Source of the DNA: Minisyncoccota bacterium
Lineage (GTDB): Bacteria; Patescibacteriota; Minisyncoccia; Phycocordibacterales; JAQTLZ01
Reading direction: 5' to 3'
DNA: 43,605 nucleotides
Assembly (NCBI GenBank): GCA_028711065.1
Contig: JAQTSY010000008.1
Location: forward strand, 1 to 43,605
Part shown: in pieces, positions 20,852 to 29,609 of the stretch
Position numbering within the stretch: position 1 is the stretch's first letter
Layout of the letters: each line of letters opens with the position of its first letter
Position numbers and translations under genes: made by a program
The notes under the pieces: generated by a model
Told to the model about the DNA's origin: nothing
Database searches by the model: none
What the model saw: the letters and a program-made list of their open reading frames with translations, nothing else

Positions 20852-21745
20852 TTACCACCTCCCGCTTGCGCCGCCTCCGCCCGAAGATCCTCCGCCGAAA
20901 CCTCCAAATCCACCACCTCCTCCAAAACCACCTCGTCCTCCCATTCCCCCACCTCCTATCCACCATGGCGGGCGGCCACCAGTTGTTTTGCTTTTTTCAA
21001 ACGCACGAGAAACAATGAAATCAAAAAGAAGTCCACCGGGGATTAAAAAGACCACAGCGAGAATTCCTATATAAAAGAAACCAAATATAAGTCCGAGGAT
21101 GACACCCACAACTGCGCCCACAATTCCTCCCGTCCACCAGGACTTTGACCGTCCAAGTATTGCAGCGAGCCAAACTATCACAAACACCCCAATTCCAATG
21201 AGTTGTGGGGGGAAATTGCCTCCATCGTCTTCTGTTGTTGGAGCTGAATAAGAAGCATCTCCACCGAGCGTTGAAAGAATTGCGTCTACAGACTTTGTAA
21301 TTCCCCCGCTATAATCTCCATTCTTCAATGCGGGAATGGTCACTTTCTGAATTATTCTATTCGCAGTAGCGTCCGGAAGATCTCCCTCAAGTCCGTATCC
21401 AACTTCAATTCGTACAGCTCTATCGTCAATCGCTACGAGAAAAAGTACGCCGTTATCTTTTTCTTTATTCCCAATTCCCCACGCCTGGAAAAGATTTACC
21501 GCGTAATTTTCGATCACGTCTCCGCCAAGATTTTGTACTGTTACTACGCTCACCTCATTCCCTGTTTGAGCGGCGAAATCTTTCAGTTTCGCCTCCAGAG
21601 CTGTCTTATCGGCCGGCGCGAGCACATTTGCAAAATCATTTACAAATCCAGTCGGATTCCCGGGCGAGGTAAAAGCGTAGGCCGTATGGACAAAGGCCAA
21701 AGAAAAGAGAGCGACCGAAATAAGCCCGAGAAACCTTCTAGACAT
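20852..21745 (-). CDS. TPM-domain exported membrane protein
   Basis: This encodes 297 residues. A signal peptide (MSRRFLGLISVALFSLAFVH, cleaved near AYA-FTS) precedes a TPM domain at about residues 30-150 (FVNDFANVLAPADKTALEAK, GNEVSVVTV, DNGVLFLVAIDDRAVRIEVG, GLEGDLPDA). Two or three membrane segments follow and then a long Gly-rich tail ending GGGASGRW. TPM proteins have been linked to photosystem repair and phosphatase activity in plants; the bacterial role is unclear. It starts 8 nt after the lemA stop. The LemA-TPM pair is a widespread operon, suggesting joint action at the membrane. Confidence 0.9.
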   Translation of the reverse strand: MSRRFLGLISVALFSLAFVHTAYAFTSPGNPTGFVNDFANVLAPADKTALEAKLKDFAAQTGNEVSVVTVQNLGGDVIENYAVNLFQAWGIGNKEKDNGVLFLVAIDDRAVRIEVGYGLEGDLPDATANRIIQKVTIPALKNGDYSGGITKSVDAILSTLGGDASYSAPTTEDDGGNFPPQLIGIGVFVIVWLAAILGRSKSWWTGGIVGAVVGVILGLIFGFFYIGILAVVFLIPGGLLFDFIVSRAFEKSKTTGGRPPWWIGGGGMGGRGGFGGGGGFGGFGGGSSGGGGASGRW

Positions 21746-21753
21746 AGATTTCG

Positions 21754-22308
21754 TTAGAATGAAACCTTGGGAGCAGTCTCTGCGCCAGTTGCAGACTGAA
21801 AGTATGCGTGCTCACTGAAGCCGAAGATCTTCGCAAAGAGAGAAGTTGGGAATGTTTTTACTTTGAGATTGTACGTCTGCACCACATCATTGAATCGGGT
21901 TCGCTCTACAGAAACGCGATTTTCTGTTCCCTCAAGCTGTGCCATGAGAGTCTGCACGGTGTCTGAAGATTTAAGTTCAGGATAATTTTCGGTAATGACA
22001 AGAAGCCGTCCGAGTGCGCTTTCTACCTCACCAGCTGCTTTGGCTTTGTCATCCACCGTCTGCGCTCCGGCATAATGAGTACGAGCATCAGCAATAGCCG
22101 TAAAGACTGCTTGCTCCTGCTTCATAATTCCTTTCACCGATTCCACGAGGTTCGGAATCAAATCAAAGCGTCTCTGATATTGTGTCTCAACTTTTGCCCA
22201 CTGATTATTAATTGCTTCGTTTGCTGTCACAAGGCCGTTATAGGAGATGAATCCGTAGCCGACAACAACCACAATAATAGCCAAAATAATCCAACCTGTT
22301 TTACTCAT
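21754..22308 (-). CDS. lemA: LemA family protein
   Basis: This encodes 184 residues. One N-terminal membrane helix (GWIILAIIVVVVGYGFI) precedes the family core: YNGLVTANEAINNQWAKVET and YQRRFDLIPNLVESVKG, then long helices with the conserved ENYPELKSSD and ENRVSVERTRFNDVV. Its length is normal. The molecular function is unknown; it is membrane anchored and almost always accompanies TPM-type proteins, as here. A -10 TATAAT lies upstream at 22341-22346 (complement), leaving a leader of about 30 nt, so this gene is not leaderless. Confidence 0.95.
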   Translation of the reverse strand: MSKTGWIILAIIVVVVGYGFISYNGLVTANEAINNQWAKVETQYQRRFDLIPNLVESVKGIMKQEQAVFTAIADARTHYAGAQTVDDKAKAAGEVESALGRLLVITENYPELKSSDTVQTLMAQLEGTENRVSVERTRFNDVVQTYNLKVKTFPTSLFAKIFGFSEHAYFQSATGAETAPKVSF

Positions 22309-22340
22309 AGAGTTAAAGAGAAATTACCTGATAGGCCTCT

Positions 22341-22346
22341 ATTATA
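22341..22346 (-). promoter_or_regulatory. -10 element for lemA-TPM operon
   Basis: TATAAT on the minus strand, 32 nt upstream of the lemA ATG. The promoter would overlap the 3' end of the upstream gene (stop at 22360). A matching -35 is not evident. Confidence 0.5.
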
Positions 22347-22359
22347 GCACAAAAATGCT

Positions 22360-23514
22360 TTAGAGAAACCGAAGCGAGGAGATCATGTTCGTAAATATCG
22401 TGTTTATTTTATCTCGGTCAAACTCGCGAATAGTTCCGGGATCATAATTGCCGACATTTGTGCTGTGGAGAAAAAGTTTGATTCCGTAACAAGTGCCGTT
22501 ATGCAAAGCAGTATATGCGACTTCTTCATAATAATTCCCTGCCGCAGCGCCATTGCCACTTCCTCCCGTAAATGTAATTCCATTCGATTGGATAATTGGT
22601 TCCGTATGCACAACACCGTCTCTCTCATCGGGACTTATAAAATCACCCGGGGTACATGCAACTTCCCCTTTTGTCTCGACACTTATGTAGCTATCATGCG
22701 GAGAAAGATTCGTGCCTAAAGTAAACCGGTTTGGAAAATGGAAAATAATTCCCTGAACAAAATCCCCCGTAGCCGGACTTTTTCCGCTTTCGTCCACTTG
22801 AAAATCTTCCGGATACTGCACGATGTATCCTGATTCGTCATTTCGATACTGAATAAGAGACACGGGTTTTGAAGGCGCAGGAGTAGAAGCGACACTTTTG
22901 CCAAATACGACAGAGCTCAATATTTGTTTCAAATAAAGGTGTCCCTGTTCTTCTTCGACGTTAAACCCGGGATTCGTCCAATCAACTCCGCGCGAGACAA
23001 GCGAGAAATCATAAATTCCAGTCTTTAGCACAGCATAATAATGAAGTGAGAGCACTCCTTCAAAAAGGCCGGACTTAATGTAATAGAAAGTGTTTTCGCC
23101 AATTGTCTTCGCGGTAAATTCAGAAAAAGATTTTGGATTCGCTCCGCTCCCGTCATAGTATGTATTGCCAATAAGCACATTTTGGTAGTCTGCATCCGAA
23201 TCTGCGATTTTAAGAATGCGGATTTCTATATTTTTTGAATCAGTAAAACTCACGAGCGCGCCACTTCCTGTAGTCCTCGCGAGTACTGCCGGGTAGAGAA
23301 GCAAGAAGCCGTATTGCTTATTCTCATAGGTAAGGTACTTTGCATCATTTGCGGACGGAAGCGTGTTTCCTTCTATAGTATCAGAATCCGTACCGCCAGT
23401 TGGTTCTGGAGTTGGACTCACCACCGCCCGGTGAGAAAGGTAATATCCTCCAAACCCTCCCAAAAGGAGAGCGACAAAAATAATAATACTGGCTATCAAA
23501 TTTTTCTGATTCAT
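22360..23514 (-). CDS. Membrane-anchored extracytoplasmic protein of unknown function
   Basis: This encodes 384 residues. An N-terminal membrane anchor (LIASIIIFVALLLGGFGGYYL) is followed by a low-complexity linker (SPTPEPTGGTDSD). Two similar modules each begin with a tyrosine-rich strand pattern: KYLTYENKQYGFLLLYPAVL at about 59 and IQYRNDESGYIVQYPEDFQV at about 222. The Y-x-N-x-x-Y/S-G-F/Y-x-x-x-Y-P motif recalls PsbP-like folds, common in CPR surface proteins; this is an inference. It starts 8 nt after the DoxX-like stop, so the two are probably co-transcribed. Confidence 0.75.
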   Translation of the reverse strand: MNQKNLIASIIIFVALLLGGFGGYYLSHRAVVSPTPEPTGGTDSDTIEGNTLPSANDAKYLTYENKQYGFLLLYPAVLARTTGSGALVSFTDSKNIEIRILKIADSDADYQNVLIGNTYYDGSGANPKSFSEFTAKTIGENTFYYIKSGLFEGVLSLHYYAVLKTGIYDFSLVSRGVDWTNPGFNVEEEQGHLYLKQILSSVVFGKSVASTPAPSKPVSLIQYRNDESGYIVQYPEDFQVDESGKSPATGDFVQGIIFHFPNRFTLGTNLSPHDSYISVETKGEVACTPGDFISPDERDGVVHTEPIIQSNGITFTGGSGNGAAAGNYYEEVAYTALHNGTCYGIKLFLHSTNVGNYDPGTIREFDRDKINTIFTNMISSLRFL

Positions 23515-23522
23515 GCCCTTTT

Positions 23523-23882
23523 TTATTCATCTCTTCCGTAGACAGCAATTGCTACCGCGAGACAAAGAAATGCTATGTGTTCAAGAGCATCAGTTGACAT
23601 AATACCGCCCACAAACATTACTCCAATAATCCAAAGACTCGCGTAGAATGCAACCCAGGAAACCTTTTTGCCGATAAGAAGCAGTATGGCTACCAGAAGA
23701 TCGCTCACGCCAATGAATAAGACGAAGGACGCGACGCTTACCGGCAAAATTCCCGCCAAGAAAGAACCAGAAATAAGCTCTTTAAACTCGTCAGGCGAGC
23801 CGAAAGCTGTTATGGAGTTCGCCAAAAAAGCAGCTGCGAGGCCGAGGCGGAGGAGAAACGAGATTCTTAAGAATTTTTTCAT
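23523..23882 (-). CDS. DoxX-like small integral membrane protein
   Basis: This encodes 119 residues with four hydrophobic segments. The start FLRISFLLRLGLAAAFLANS is the usual first DoxX helix with its conserved Arg and aliphatic pattern. GVSDLLVAILLLIGKKVSW and the final helix to YGRDE complete a four-helix bundle. DoxX-family members take part in redox or sulfur metabolism and oxidative-stress complexes, but short versions are generic and the role is unknown. TATAAA and TATAAT hexamers lie within 50 nt upstream on the minus strand. Confidence 0.7.
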   Translation of the reverse strand: MKKFLRISFLLRLGLAAAFLANSITAFGSPDEFKELISGSFLAGILPVSVASFVLFIGVSDLLVAILLLIGKKVSWVAFYASLWIIGVMFVGGIMSTDALEHIAFLCLAVAIAVYGRDE

Positions 23883-23912
23883 ACGAAAAAAGATGAGTTT
23901 ATAATGGGTATA

Positions 23913-24455
23913 TTATACAACTTTTGTTCCTCCGGCGCCTTCCGAAGGAGGGATCGCAGATGAAGGAGGAGGGATGGGCGAAGCCGGAGTCTGTGGTTCA
24001 GAATAGTTAGTGTATACACTGTCTCCAAACCCAAGAATTGGGTAGAAAACGAAGGGAAGAAAAAAGAGACCGAAAGCAAAACCGTTACTTTTGCCAAATC
24101 TGGCAGAAAGCCGCTGGGCATAGAGCACATGGAGTATAAGAACCGCGATGCCTGAGAAAAAAGGAATGAAAGCGAGAAGAACAAGCCATGGACTTAATCC
24201 CACTATTTGGAGAAGCACTATGGAACTATAGACAGGGACGATCGCAGCCCAACCCGGCTTCCCCGCTTTTTCGAATACTTTCCACATAGAGACTAACATG
24301 AGAATTGCCAGGGCTATCGAGAAAATAATAATTGGGATGTTTAGCAACATGAGAGAAGAGGCATCTCCGCAAGGAACATTTTTGCCTCCGTAACTGCAAA
24401 TTGCGGCTAAACTAGACAGAGAAGAAGGAGCGAAGGCTGTAATAAAAGTGTGCAT
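23913..24455 (-). CDS. DUF5684-like integral membrane protein
   Basis: This encodes 180 residues with four hydrophobic segments. The core MWKVFEKAGKPGWAAIVPVYSS is the DUF5684 hallmark. VLYAQRLSARFGKSNGFAFG and FFLPFVFYPILGFGDSVY follow, then a Pro/Ser-rich cytoplasmic or outer tail. Such proteins are often mislabelled as signal peptidase I because some are fused to it; no Ser/Lys catalytic pair is seen here. TATAGT (complement of 24461-24466) ends 5 nt before the ATG, consistent with a leaderless message. Confidence 0.85.
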   Translation of the reverse strand: MHTFITAFAPSSLSSLAAICSYGGKNVPCGDASSLMLLNIPIIIFSIALAILMLVSMWKVFEKAGKPGWAAIVPVYSSIVLLQIVGLSPWLVLLAFIPFFSGIAVLILHVLYAQRLSARFGKSNGFAFGLFFLPFVFYPILGFGDSVYTNYSEPQTPASPIPPPSSAIPPSEGAGGTKVV

Positions 24456-24540
24456 AAAATACTATACAAATATGAAGTTTTTAATAATGACTTTATTTTA
24501 CAGCGTATGAGAAAAGCAAGAAAGGCATAAGTATGAAAAG

Positions 24541-24569
24541 CGAAAAACCGGCTTAAAGCCGGTTTTTCG
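24541..24569. terminator. Bidirectional terminator after groEL
   Basis: Arms CGAAAAACCGGCTT and AAGCCGGTTTTTCG form a near-perfect stem with A and T runs on both sides, 16 nt beyond the groEL stop on the minus strand. Confidence 0.9.
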
Positions 24570-24585
24570 TTCGTCTTTGTTAAAT

Positions 24586-26292
24586 TTAGTACCCCATTCC
24601 CCCCATATCTGGCATTCCGCCTCCCATTCCAGCGTGCTCCTTTTTTTCTTCCGGTTCATCGGCAATCGCCACTTCTGTTGTAAGAAGAATTGCCGCAGCT
24701 GATGCGGAATTTTCGAGCGCTGTGCGAGTCACCTTCACAGGATCCACAATTCCTGCTTTGATCATATCATCTACATACTCTCCCTTAAGTGCGTCGAATC
24801 CGAAATTTACTTTTTTTGCGAGCGCGAGAGCAGAGACCGTACCGTCTTTATTTCTGTCTTTGCTGTCAGAGAAAGGATTTTTTACCTTCTCGACGACAAT
24901 CGAGCCATCACCGTGTCCGGCATTCACCGCGATCTGGCGGAGCGGAGCTTCAAGAGCATTGAGAACAATGTTATAACCAATTTCTTCATCTTCTGTCTTG
25001 AATGGCGGAACGCCCGAAAGCATTCTGCCAGCCTGAATGTAAGCCGTACCTCCTCCAGCCACAATTCCCTCTTCAATAGCGGCTTTTGTAGCATTGACTG
25101 CATCCTCGATTTTGAGCTTCAAATATTTCATCTCCGTCTCTGTCGAAGCTCCGACTCGGATAACCGCTACCCCGCCAGAGAGCTTTGCGATTCTTTCGTC
25201 AAATTTCTCTTTATCGTATTTTGAATCGGCATTTTCTTTTTGTTTCTTGAGCTGAGACAGACGAGCATCAATCTCTCCTTTCTTTCCTTTTCCGCCGACA
25301 ATCGTCGTCGTATCTTTCTTTGCAATCACTTTGTCTGCTCGACCGAGAACAGATAGATCAGCGTTTTCAAGCTTCACTCCCATGTCTTCCGTAACAACCT
25401 TTGCGCCGATAGTGACGGCAATATCTTCGAGCATTTCTTTCTTCTTATCGCCATAGCCCGGAGCTTTGACTGCGAGAATATTAAACGCTCCTCGGAGTTT
25501 GTTGAGTACAAATGTCGTAAGTGCTTCACCGTCCACATCTTCAGCGATTATCACAAGCTCTTTCTTTCCCGCTTGAGCAAGTTTTTCCAAAAGGGGCAAG
25601 ATCTCTTTTACCGTCGAAATTTTCTTGTCAGTGAGAAGAATCGGGACGTCCTTGTGTTCAGCTTCCATTCTTTCGGAATTGCTGATCATGTAGGGAGAAA
25701 CGTATCCCTTATCAAACTGAAGTCCTTTTACCACTTCACTTTCGATACCAAGAGATTGTGATTCCTCTACCGTCACCACTCCATCCTTTCCGACTTTCTC
25801 TATAGTATCGGCGATGATAGAACCCATTTCTTCCGATTCAGCGGAAATAGTTGCAACTTGTTTGATTTCTTCTTTTGTCTTGATTGATTTTGAGATATCT
25901 TTAAGCGCTTTCACCACAACATCTTTTGCTTTTTCAATTCCCGCTCGAACACCCATCGCATTGACGCCAACGCTGGTGTGCTTCATTCCTTCGGTGATAA
26001 TTGCTTGAGTAAGAATAATAGAAGTGGTTGTTCCGTCTCCAGCAACATCATTGGTCTTTGAAGCGACTTCCTTTACGATCTCCGCTCCCATATTCTCAAA
26101 TTTATCTTTGAGAGTTATCTCTTTGGCAATCGAAACGCCGTCATTTGTAATAGTTGGCGAACCATATCCTTTATCAAAAACAACATTCTTACCTCGCGGA
26201 CCAACGGTAATTTTTACTGCATTTGCGACTTGATCCACTCCGGATTTTAGAGCTTTTCGCGCAACTTCATCAAATAGGATTTTCTTGGACAT
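24586..26292 (-). CDS. groEL: Chaperonin GroEL (Cpn60)
   Basis: This encodes 568 residues, slightly longer than the usual 540-550. The ATP-driven double-ring chaperonin folds proteins with GroES. It opens with [20 protein letters not shown], then [20 protein letters not shown]-type ATP-binding motif (here [10 protein letters not shown]) and [15 protein letters not shown] with the catalytic Asp. The apical domain and [13 protein letters not shown] follow, and it ends in the Gly/Met-rich tail [10 protein letters not shown]. It follows groES by 9 nt, forming the classic operon. Confidence 0.98.
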   Translation of the reverse strand: MSKKILFDEVARKALKSGVDQVANAVKITVGPRGKNVVFDKGYGSPTITNDGVSIAKEITLKDKFENMGAEIVKEVASKTNDVAGDGTTTSIILTQAIITEGMKHTSVGVNAMGVRAGIEKAKDVVVKALKDISKSIKTKEEIKQVATISAESEEMGSIIADTIEKVGKDGVVTVEESQSLGIESEVVKGLQFDKGYVSPYMISNSERMEAEHKDVPILLTDKKISTVKEILPLLEKLAQAGKKELVIIAEDVDGEALTTFVLNKLRGAFNILAVKAPGYGDKKKEMLEDIAVTIGAKVVTEDMGVKLENADLSVLGRADKVIAKKDTTTIVGGKGKKGEIDARLSQLKKQKENADSKYDKEKFDERIAKLSGGVAVIRVGASTETEMKYLKLKIEDAVNATKAAIEEGIVAGGGTAYIQAGRMLSGVPPFKTEDEEIGYNIVLNALEAPLRQIAVNAGHGDGSIVVEKVKNPFSDSKDRNKDGTVSALALAKKVNFGFDALKGEYVDDMIKAGIVDPVKVTRTALENSASAAAILLTTEVAIADEPEEKKEHAGMGGGMPDMGGMGY

Positions 26293-26301
26293 AGTATTTT
26301 A

Positions 26302-26634
26302 TTAATTCAAAATTGCTGATATTTCTGATTCTCGGACAATCACATATTTTTCCCCGTCAATTTCAACCTTGTCTCCCCATGAATAGACGACGGTATCGCC
26401 AATTTTCACTTTCATTGGAACAATTTTCCCGTCTTCAAATTTTCCGTCTCCAATAGCAATAACAACACCCTTTTTTGTGCTCTTATCAGCATCAACTGAT
26501 TCTGGGATGAAAATACCAGAGCTTGTTTTGGTCTGTTTTGCCTCCTCTTCCCGAATAAGCACTCGGTCCGCGAGAGGCTGAATTTTTGCCTTTGAATCCT
26601 TCTTTAGAGCCTTTTTTGCCTTTTTTTGTGCCAT
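26302..26634 (-). CDS. groES: Co-chaperonin GroES (Cpn10) with basic N-terminal extension
   Basis: This encodes 110 residues. The core begins IQPLADRVLIREEEAKQTKT, with the mobile loop SSGIFIPESVD and the closing VVYSWGDKVEIDGEKYVIV; this is the heptameric lid of GroEL. It carries about 17 extra residues at the front (MAQKKAKKALKKDSKAK), and no internal Met offers a shorter start. No CIRCE inverted repeat is visible. A TATAAG -10 and an 8-bp inverted repeat lie upstream. Confidence 0.96.
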   Translation of the reverse strand: MAQKKAKKALKKDSKAKIQPLADRVLIREEEAKQTKTSSGIFIPESVDADKSTKKGVVIAIGDGKFEDGKIVPMKVKIGDTVVYSWGDKVEIDGEKYVIVRESEISAILN

Positions 26635-26658
26635 ATATATGGAAATTATTGGATAAAG

Positions 26659-26698
26659 TAAGTAAGGTTTTTCTTACTTAAAGCCGAGTAATCTTATA
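26659..26698 (-). promoter_or_regulatory. groES promoter -10 and adjacent inverted repeat
   Basis: TATAAG (complement of 26693-26698) is a plausible -10. About 12-34 nt downstream of it, TAAGTAAG (26659-26666) and CTTACTTA (26673-26680) form an 8-bp inverted repeat with loop GTTTTT. It could be a 5' UTR hairpin or an operator for heat-shock control; this is an inference. Confidence 0.4.
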
Positions 26699-26721
26699 GC
26701 AAAAAATAAATTTAGGCAACA

Positions 26722-26751
26722 AAAAAGCGACGCCTAACGGCGCCGCTTTTT
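26722..26751. terminator. Terminator between the RRM gene and groES
   Basis: AAAAAGCGACGCC and GGCGCCGCTTTTT form a stem with one mismatch and loop TAAC, flanked by A and T runs. On the minus strand it ends the RRM gene transcript. Confidence 0.88.
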
Positions 26752-26774
26752 CTCTTTCAGATTCTACTAAAAAA

Positions 26775-27059
26775 TTAGTAGTTTCCTCGAGGAGCACGTG
26801 GAGCGCGAGGTTCCATAGGTCGAGCCTCATTTACGGTGAGTGTTCGTCCATCAAGTTCCTTGCCATTCCACATGTTGATTGCAGCTTCTGCACCTGCATC
26901 GTCAGACATTTCGACGAAACCGAATCCTTTTGATCGGCCTGTCATCTTGTCCATGATGATAGTAGCTGAAGTAACTGCACCTGCTTGTCCGAAAGCATCT
27001 TGCAATGCTTGCTGACTTGTAGAGTAGGAAATCCCACCTACGTATAGTTTCTTAACCAT
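26775..27059 (-). CDS. RRM-domain RNA-binding protein
   Basis: This encodes 94 residues. A single RNA-recognition motif holds RNP2 KLYVGGI (residues 4-10) and RNP1 KGFGFVEM, which supply the aromatic residues that stack on single-stranded RNA. The tail is short, basic and Pro/Arg-rich (EPRAPRAPRGNY). Bacterial single-RRM proteins resemble cyanobacterial cold-induced Rbp proteins and bind mRNA; the targets are unknown. It is a single-gene unit with its own terminator, next to the groESL operon. The 138 nt upstream (27060-27197) hold no other gene. Confidence 0.95.
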   Translation of the reverse strand: MVKKLYVGGISYSTSQQALQDAFGQAGAVTSATIIMDKMTGRSKGFGFVEMSDDAGAEAAINMWNGKELDGRTLTVNEARPMEPRAPRAPRGNY

Positions 27060-27197
27060 GTAGCAAATGTATTCTTCTAAAGTGTGTAAGGCGACCTTCT
27101 CTATTGCTTGCTTGCCGAAACACTAAAAGTGCATCTGCTCCACAAAACGTATGAGAAAACTCTTACGCCGATAAGTATACACGAAAGGGGTGAAAAG

Positions 27198-28049
27198 TCA
27201 ATCCCCTCCTCCGAAATCGGTGCTTTCTGCTGCTTCAAGATTCTCCTTCCACTCTCCGTGGAAAAGGCTGACAGGATTCCAGGGCTTTACCGCAAACCCT
27301 CCGAAGTGAACGACTGCGACATTCACCATAGGCGGAGGTATCTGCTGGCTTACCGCCGCCGGGTAAAAGAAATTAAACGTTTGCGGAAGCGGGCTCCATT
27401 TTCCGTGAAAATAAATGTTCATAATACTCTGGTCGCCGAAACGATTCACATTTCGGTATTCTTCGATGAGTTTGTGTAAGCTCTCCGAGGCGTCTTTCGG
27501 AACACTTTCGGTGGAAAAAACCAAAACACCCGCGTTGAATGAGCGGGTGCGAAGATCTATAGGAAGCGCGATAAGTTTCAAATATTCTTCATGCTGAACT
27601 GAAGACCAATGCTCCTGAATGGACGTCGGCTTCAAAAATTGGTAATACACGTCGGCGCCACTCATATCAGGAAGAGCGAAGAAACCTTTGGCCGTCGCCA
27701 ACTGTGCAATGGAACCCCTCACAATAATATCCGCGTCAAGATAGGCGACATTTTTCCAGTCTCGAAATTCCGGCTCGAACATTTTCCATTTCGCCAAATA
27801 GATCGAATCCGCATAGTGCCCGGCGCGCGGATTCTCAAATTGCGCGCAATGGATTATATAAATTCCCTTGTCTCGAAACCACGAAAGTTTTTCGTGCGCG
27901 ATGTTGTACGCAATCAAAGCAAAATCTCCCCTCCAATTGCCCTTCCGGAAGGCGCTCGAAAAAAGCTGTTTCGCGTGATCAAGATATTTCTCGTCCGCAA
28001 GAGTGGCGAGCACGCTGTCTTTTTTCTGTCTTTTCTCTTTTTTCGCCAT
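27198..28049 (-). CDS. GT8-like glycosyltransferase
   Basis: This encodes 283 residues from ATG 28049 (MAKKEKRQKKDSVLATLADE). An in-frame ATG at 28106 would run into the neighbouring gene's end and adds unconserved sequence. The GT-A fold shows FALIAYNIAHEKLSWFRDKG, the metal-binding DxD in VAYLDADIIVRG, and FNAGVLVF, all typical of GT8 (glycogenin/LgtC-like). The final block SLFHGEWKENLEAAES matches the end of the next gene. It transfers a sugar from a nucleotide donor; the acceptor is unknown. It is 10 nt from its paralogue. Confidence 0.85.
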   Translation of the reverse strand: MAKKEKRQKKDSVLATLADEKYLDHAKQLFSSAFRKGNWRGDFALIAYNIAHEKLSWFRDKGIYIIHCAQFENPRAGHYADSIYLAKWKMFEPEFRDWKNVAYLDADIIVRGSIAQLATAKGFFALPDMSGADVYYQFLKPTSIQEHWSSVQHEEYLKLIALPIDLRTRSFNAGVLVFSTESVPKDASESLHKLIEEYRNVNRFGDQSIMNIYFHGKWSPLPQTFNFFYPAAVSQQIPPPMVNVAVVHFGGFAVKPWNPVSLFHGEWKENLEAAESTDFGGGD

Positions 28050-28059
28050 AGAATGCTCA

Positions 28060-28881
28060 TTATATATGAATGGCTTCCGCTTCCGCAAGATTTTTCTTCC
28101 ATTCACCGTGAAATGGGCTTTCCTTTTGCCACGGCTTCAGGGCTCGGCCCGCAAAATGGATGATGCTCGCGTCTTTTGCGTGGGCGATATTTTCTGTGTC
28201 GCTTTTCGTTGCGGAAATAAATCTATTCCATATTTGCGACAAAGGATTCCATTTTTTATAAAAATACAAATTCAAAATCGGCTGGTCGCAGTATCTTTCT
28301 ATCAAATAATAACGCTCAAAAAGTTTGGAAATGCGCGCGAATGTGTCCGGAAGTATAAGAGACGATGGAAATGACAGTACACCCGAATTAAAAGACGGAA
28401 TGGAAAGATCAAAGTTTTTTTTCAAATCTTGGAGCATATTTTCAGTAACAGCATCCCATTTGAATGAATCGTATGTGGGACTAAAAAATTGCCGTTCAAG
28501 CGGAGCATTTTCCATGTCATAGGTAGCAAAGAAACTTTCTCCTTTTGAAAGCAATTTAAGGGATTTACGTACGATAATATCCGAATCAAGAAAAACAATT
28601 TGCTTCCACTTTTTAAAAAAGTTGGTGAAGAGATGAAATTTCCCAAATTGTGCAGGAAGACGAAACACTCCACCCTTCTCTCTTTTTAGAACCGGCCAGG
28701 GGCAGGCGTGGATGAAAATGCCTTTTTCTCGAAACCATGAAAGTTTTTCGTCCGGCATATCGCAAGCGATGAGCGCGAAATCCCCTTTCCATTTACCTTT
28801 GTACAAAGAACTCGAAAAGAGTTGTTTGGCTTGTTCGAGGAAAGTATGGTCAGCAAGGGTAACGAGTACGGAATCCTTCAT
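28060..28881 (-). CDS. GT8-like glycosyltransferase (paralogue of the adjacent gene)
   Basis: This encodes 273 residues. It is colinear with the downstream neighbour: MKDSVLVTLADHTFLEQAKQ, FALIACDMPDEKLSWFREKG, IVFLDSDIIVRKS (DxD), FNSGVLSF and SPFHGEWKKNLAEAEA. The pair clearly arose by tandem duplication and has since diverged, so each may act on a different acceptor or donor. A TATACA hexamer (complement of 28887-28892) ends 5 nt before the ATG, although the gene also follows the cytidylyltransferase stop by only 11 nt. It is therefore likely both in the operon and possibly promoted on its own. Confidence 0.85.
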   Translation of the reverse strand: MKDSVLVTLADHTFLEQAKQLFSSSLYKGKWKGDFALIACDMPDEKLSWFREKGIFIHACPWPVLKREKGGVFRLPAQFGKFHLFTNFFKKWKQIVFLDSDIIVRKSLKLLSKGESFFATYDMENAPLERQFFSPTYDSFKWDAVTENMLQDLKKNFDLSIPSFNSGVLSFPSSLILPDTFARISKLFERYYLIERYCDQPILNLYFYKKWNPLSQIWNRFISATKSDTENIAHAKDASIIHFAGRALKPWQKESPFHGEWKKNLAEAEAIHI

Positions 28882-28892
28882 ATGTTTGTATA

Positions 28893-29609
28893 CTAACGCT
28901 TTCGATTGGGAGAAATTTTCTTTCTAAGAAGCGCCTCAATAGTAAGCGCGTCATGAGGAAAAGTCAGTTTTATATTTTCTTCGGGAGAACGTACGAGGCC
29001 AACAGACTTGCCAATTTTCCTTATAAGCTCAACCATAGCACGATCAGTAACTCCTTTCTTTTTCGCCCATTCAAGGCCTTTGTGCAAAAGGGGTATAGAA
29101 AATGCTTGCGGACTTACTGTATAAGCAAGCCGTGAACGCTCTAGTACTTTGTCTATATATTGGCCTTTTTGAGCAAACACTCTATATATAGCAGATATAG
29201 AGGCTGTTGCCGCACCTACGCGTCTTGCTTCTTTGAGGGTCTCGCGGATAAGAGCGAGAGAAGTAAGCGGGGAGATGCCGTCTTGGACAACCACCATTCC
29301 TCTCGGCGGAAGAGTAAGAAGAGCGCCCCGAATGCTTTCGTGTCTGTTTTTCAAAGCACAGAATATGCTCACTCTGCCAGAGGCAATATGCTTGGATACA
29401 AGCCGTTCATATTTTTCACTCCCCTCTGGAAAAACGACAACAATTTTTTCTATCTCCGGCAAAGCAAGAAGCGTCTCAAGGGACCAGAGAAAAAGAGGCT
29501 TACCAAGAAAAGAGACAAATTCTTTTCGCACTTTGCCGACTCGATATCTCTTTCCTTCTCCTCCTGCAAGGAGTATTGCATACGTTTCGGTTTTTTGAAT
29601 TTTTTTCAT
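28893..29609 (-). CDS. IspD/TarI-like cytidylyltransferase
   Basis: This encodes 238 residues, the family length. The nucleotide-binding start AILLAGGEGKRYRVGKVRKE is a variant of the IspD AAGxGxR...KQ motif. FVSFLGKPLFLWSLETLLAL, IEKIVVVFP, VVVQDGISPLTS and AYTVSPQAFSIPLL (compare TPQ) complete the fold. The family makes CDP-methylerythritol (IspD) or CDP-ribitol (TarI). Its 3' neighbour on the chromosome is a glycerophosphotransferase-like gene overlapping by 4 nt, which favours a TarI-like role in making a polyol-phosphate donor. The idi gene nearby keeps IspD possible. Confidence 0.85.
   Translation of the reverse strand: MKKIQKTETYAILLAGGEGKRYRVGKVRKEFVSFLGKPLFLWSLETLLALPEIEKIVVVFPEGSEKYERLVSKHIASGRVSIFCALKNRHESIRGALLTLPPRGMVVVQDGISPLTSLALIRETLKEARRVGAATASISAIYRVFAQKGQYIDKVLERSRLAYTVSPQAFSIPLLHKGLEWAKKKGVTDRAMVELIRKIGKSVGLVRSPEENIKLTFPHDALTIEALLRKKISPNRKR

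Noticed and set aside
26635-26760. CIRCE operator upstream of groES
   Set aside because: No TTAGCACTC/GAGTGCTAA pair is present; only an unrelated 8-bp inverted repeat was found.
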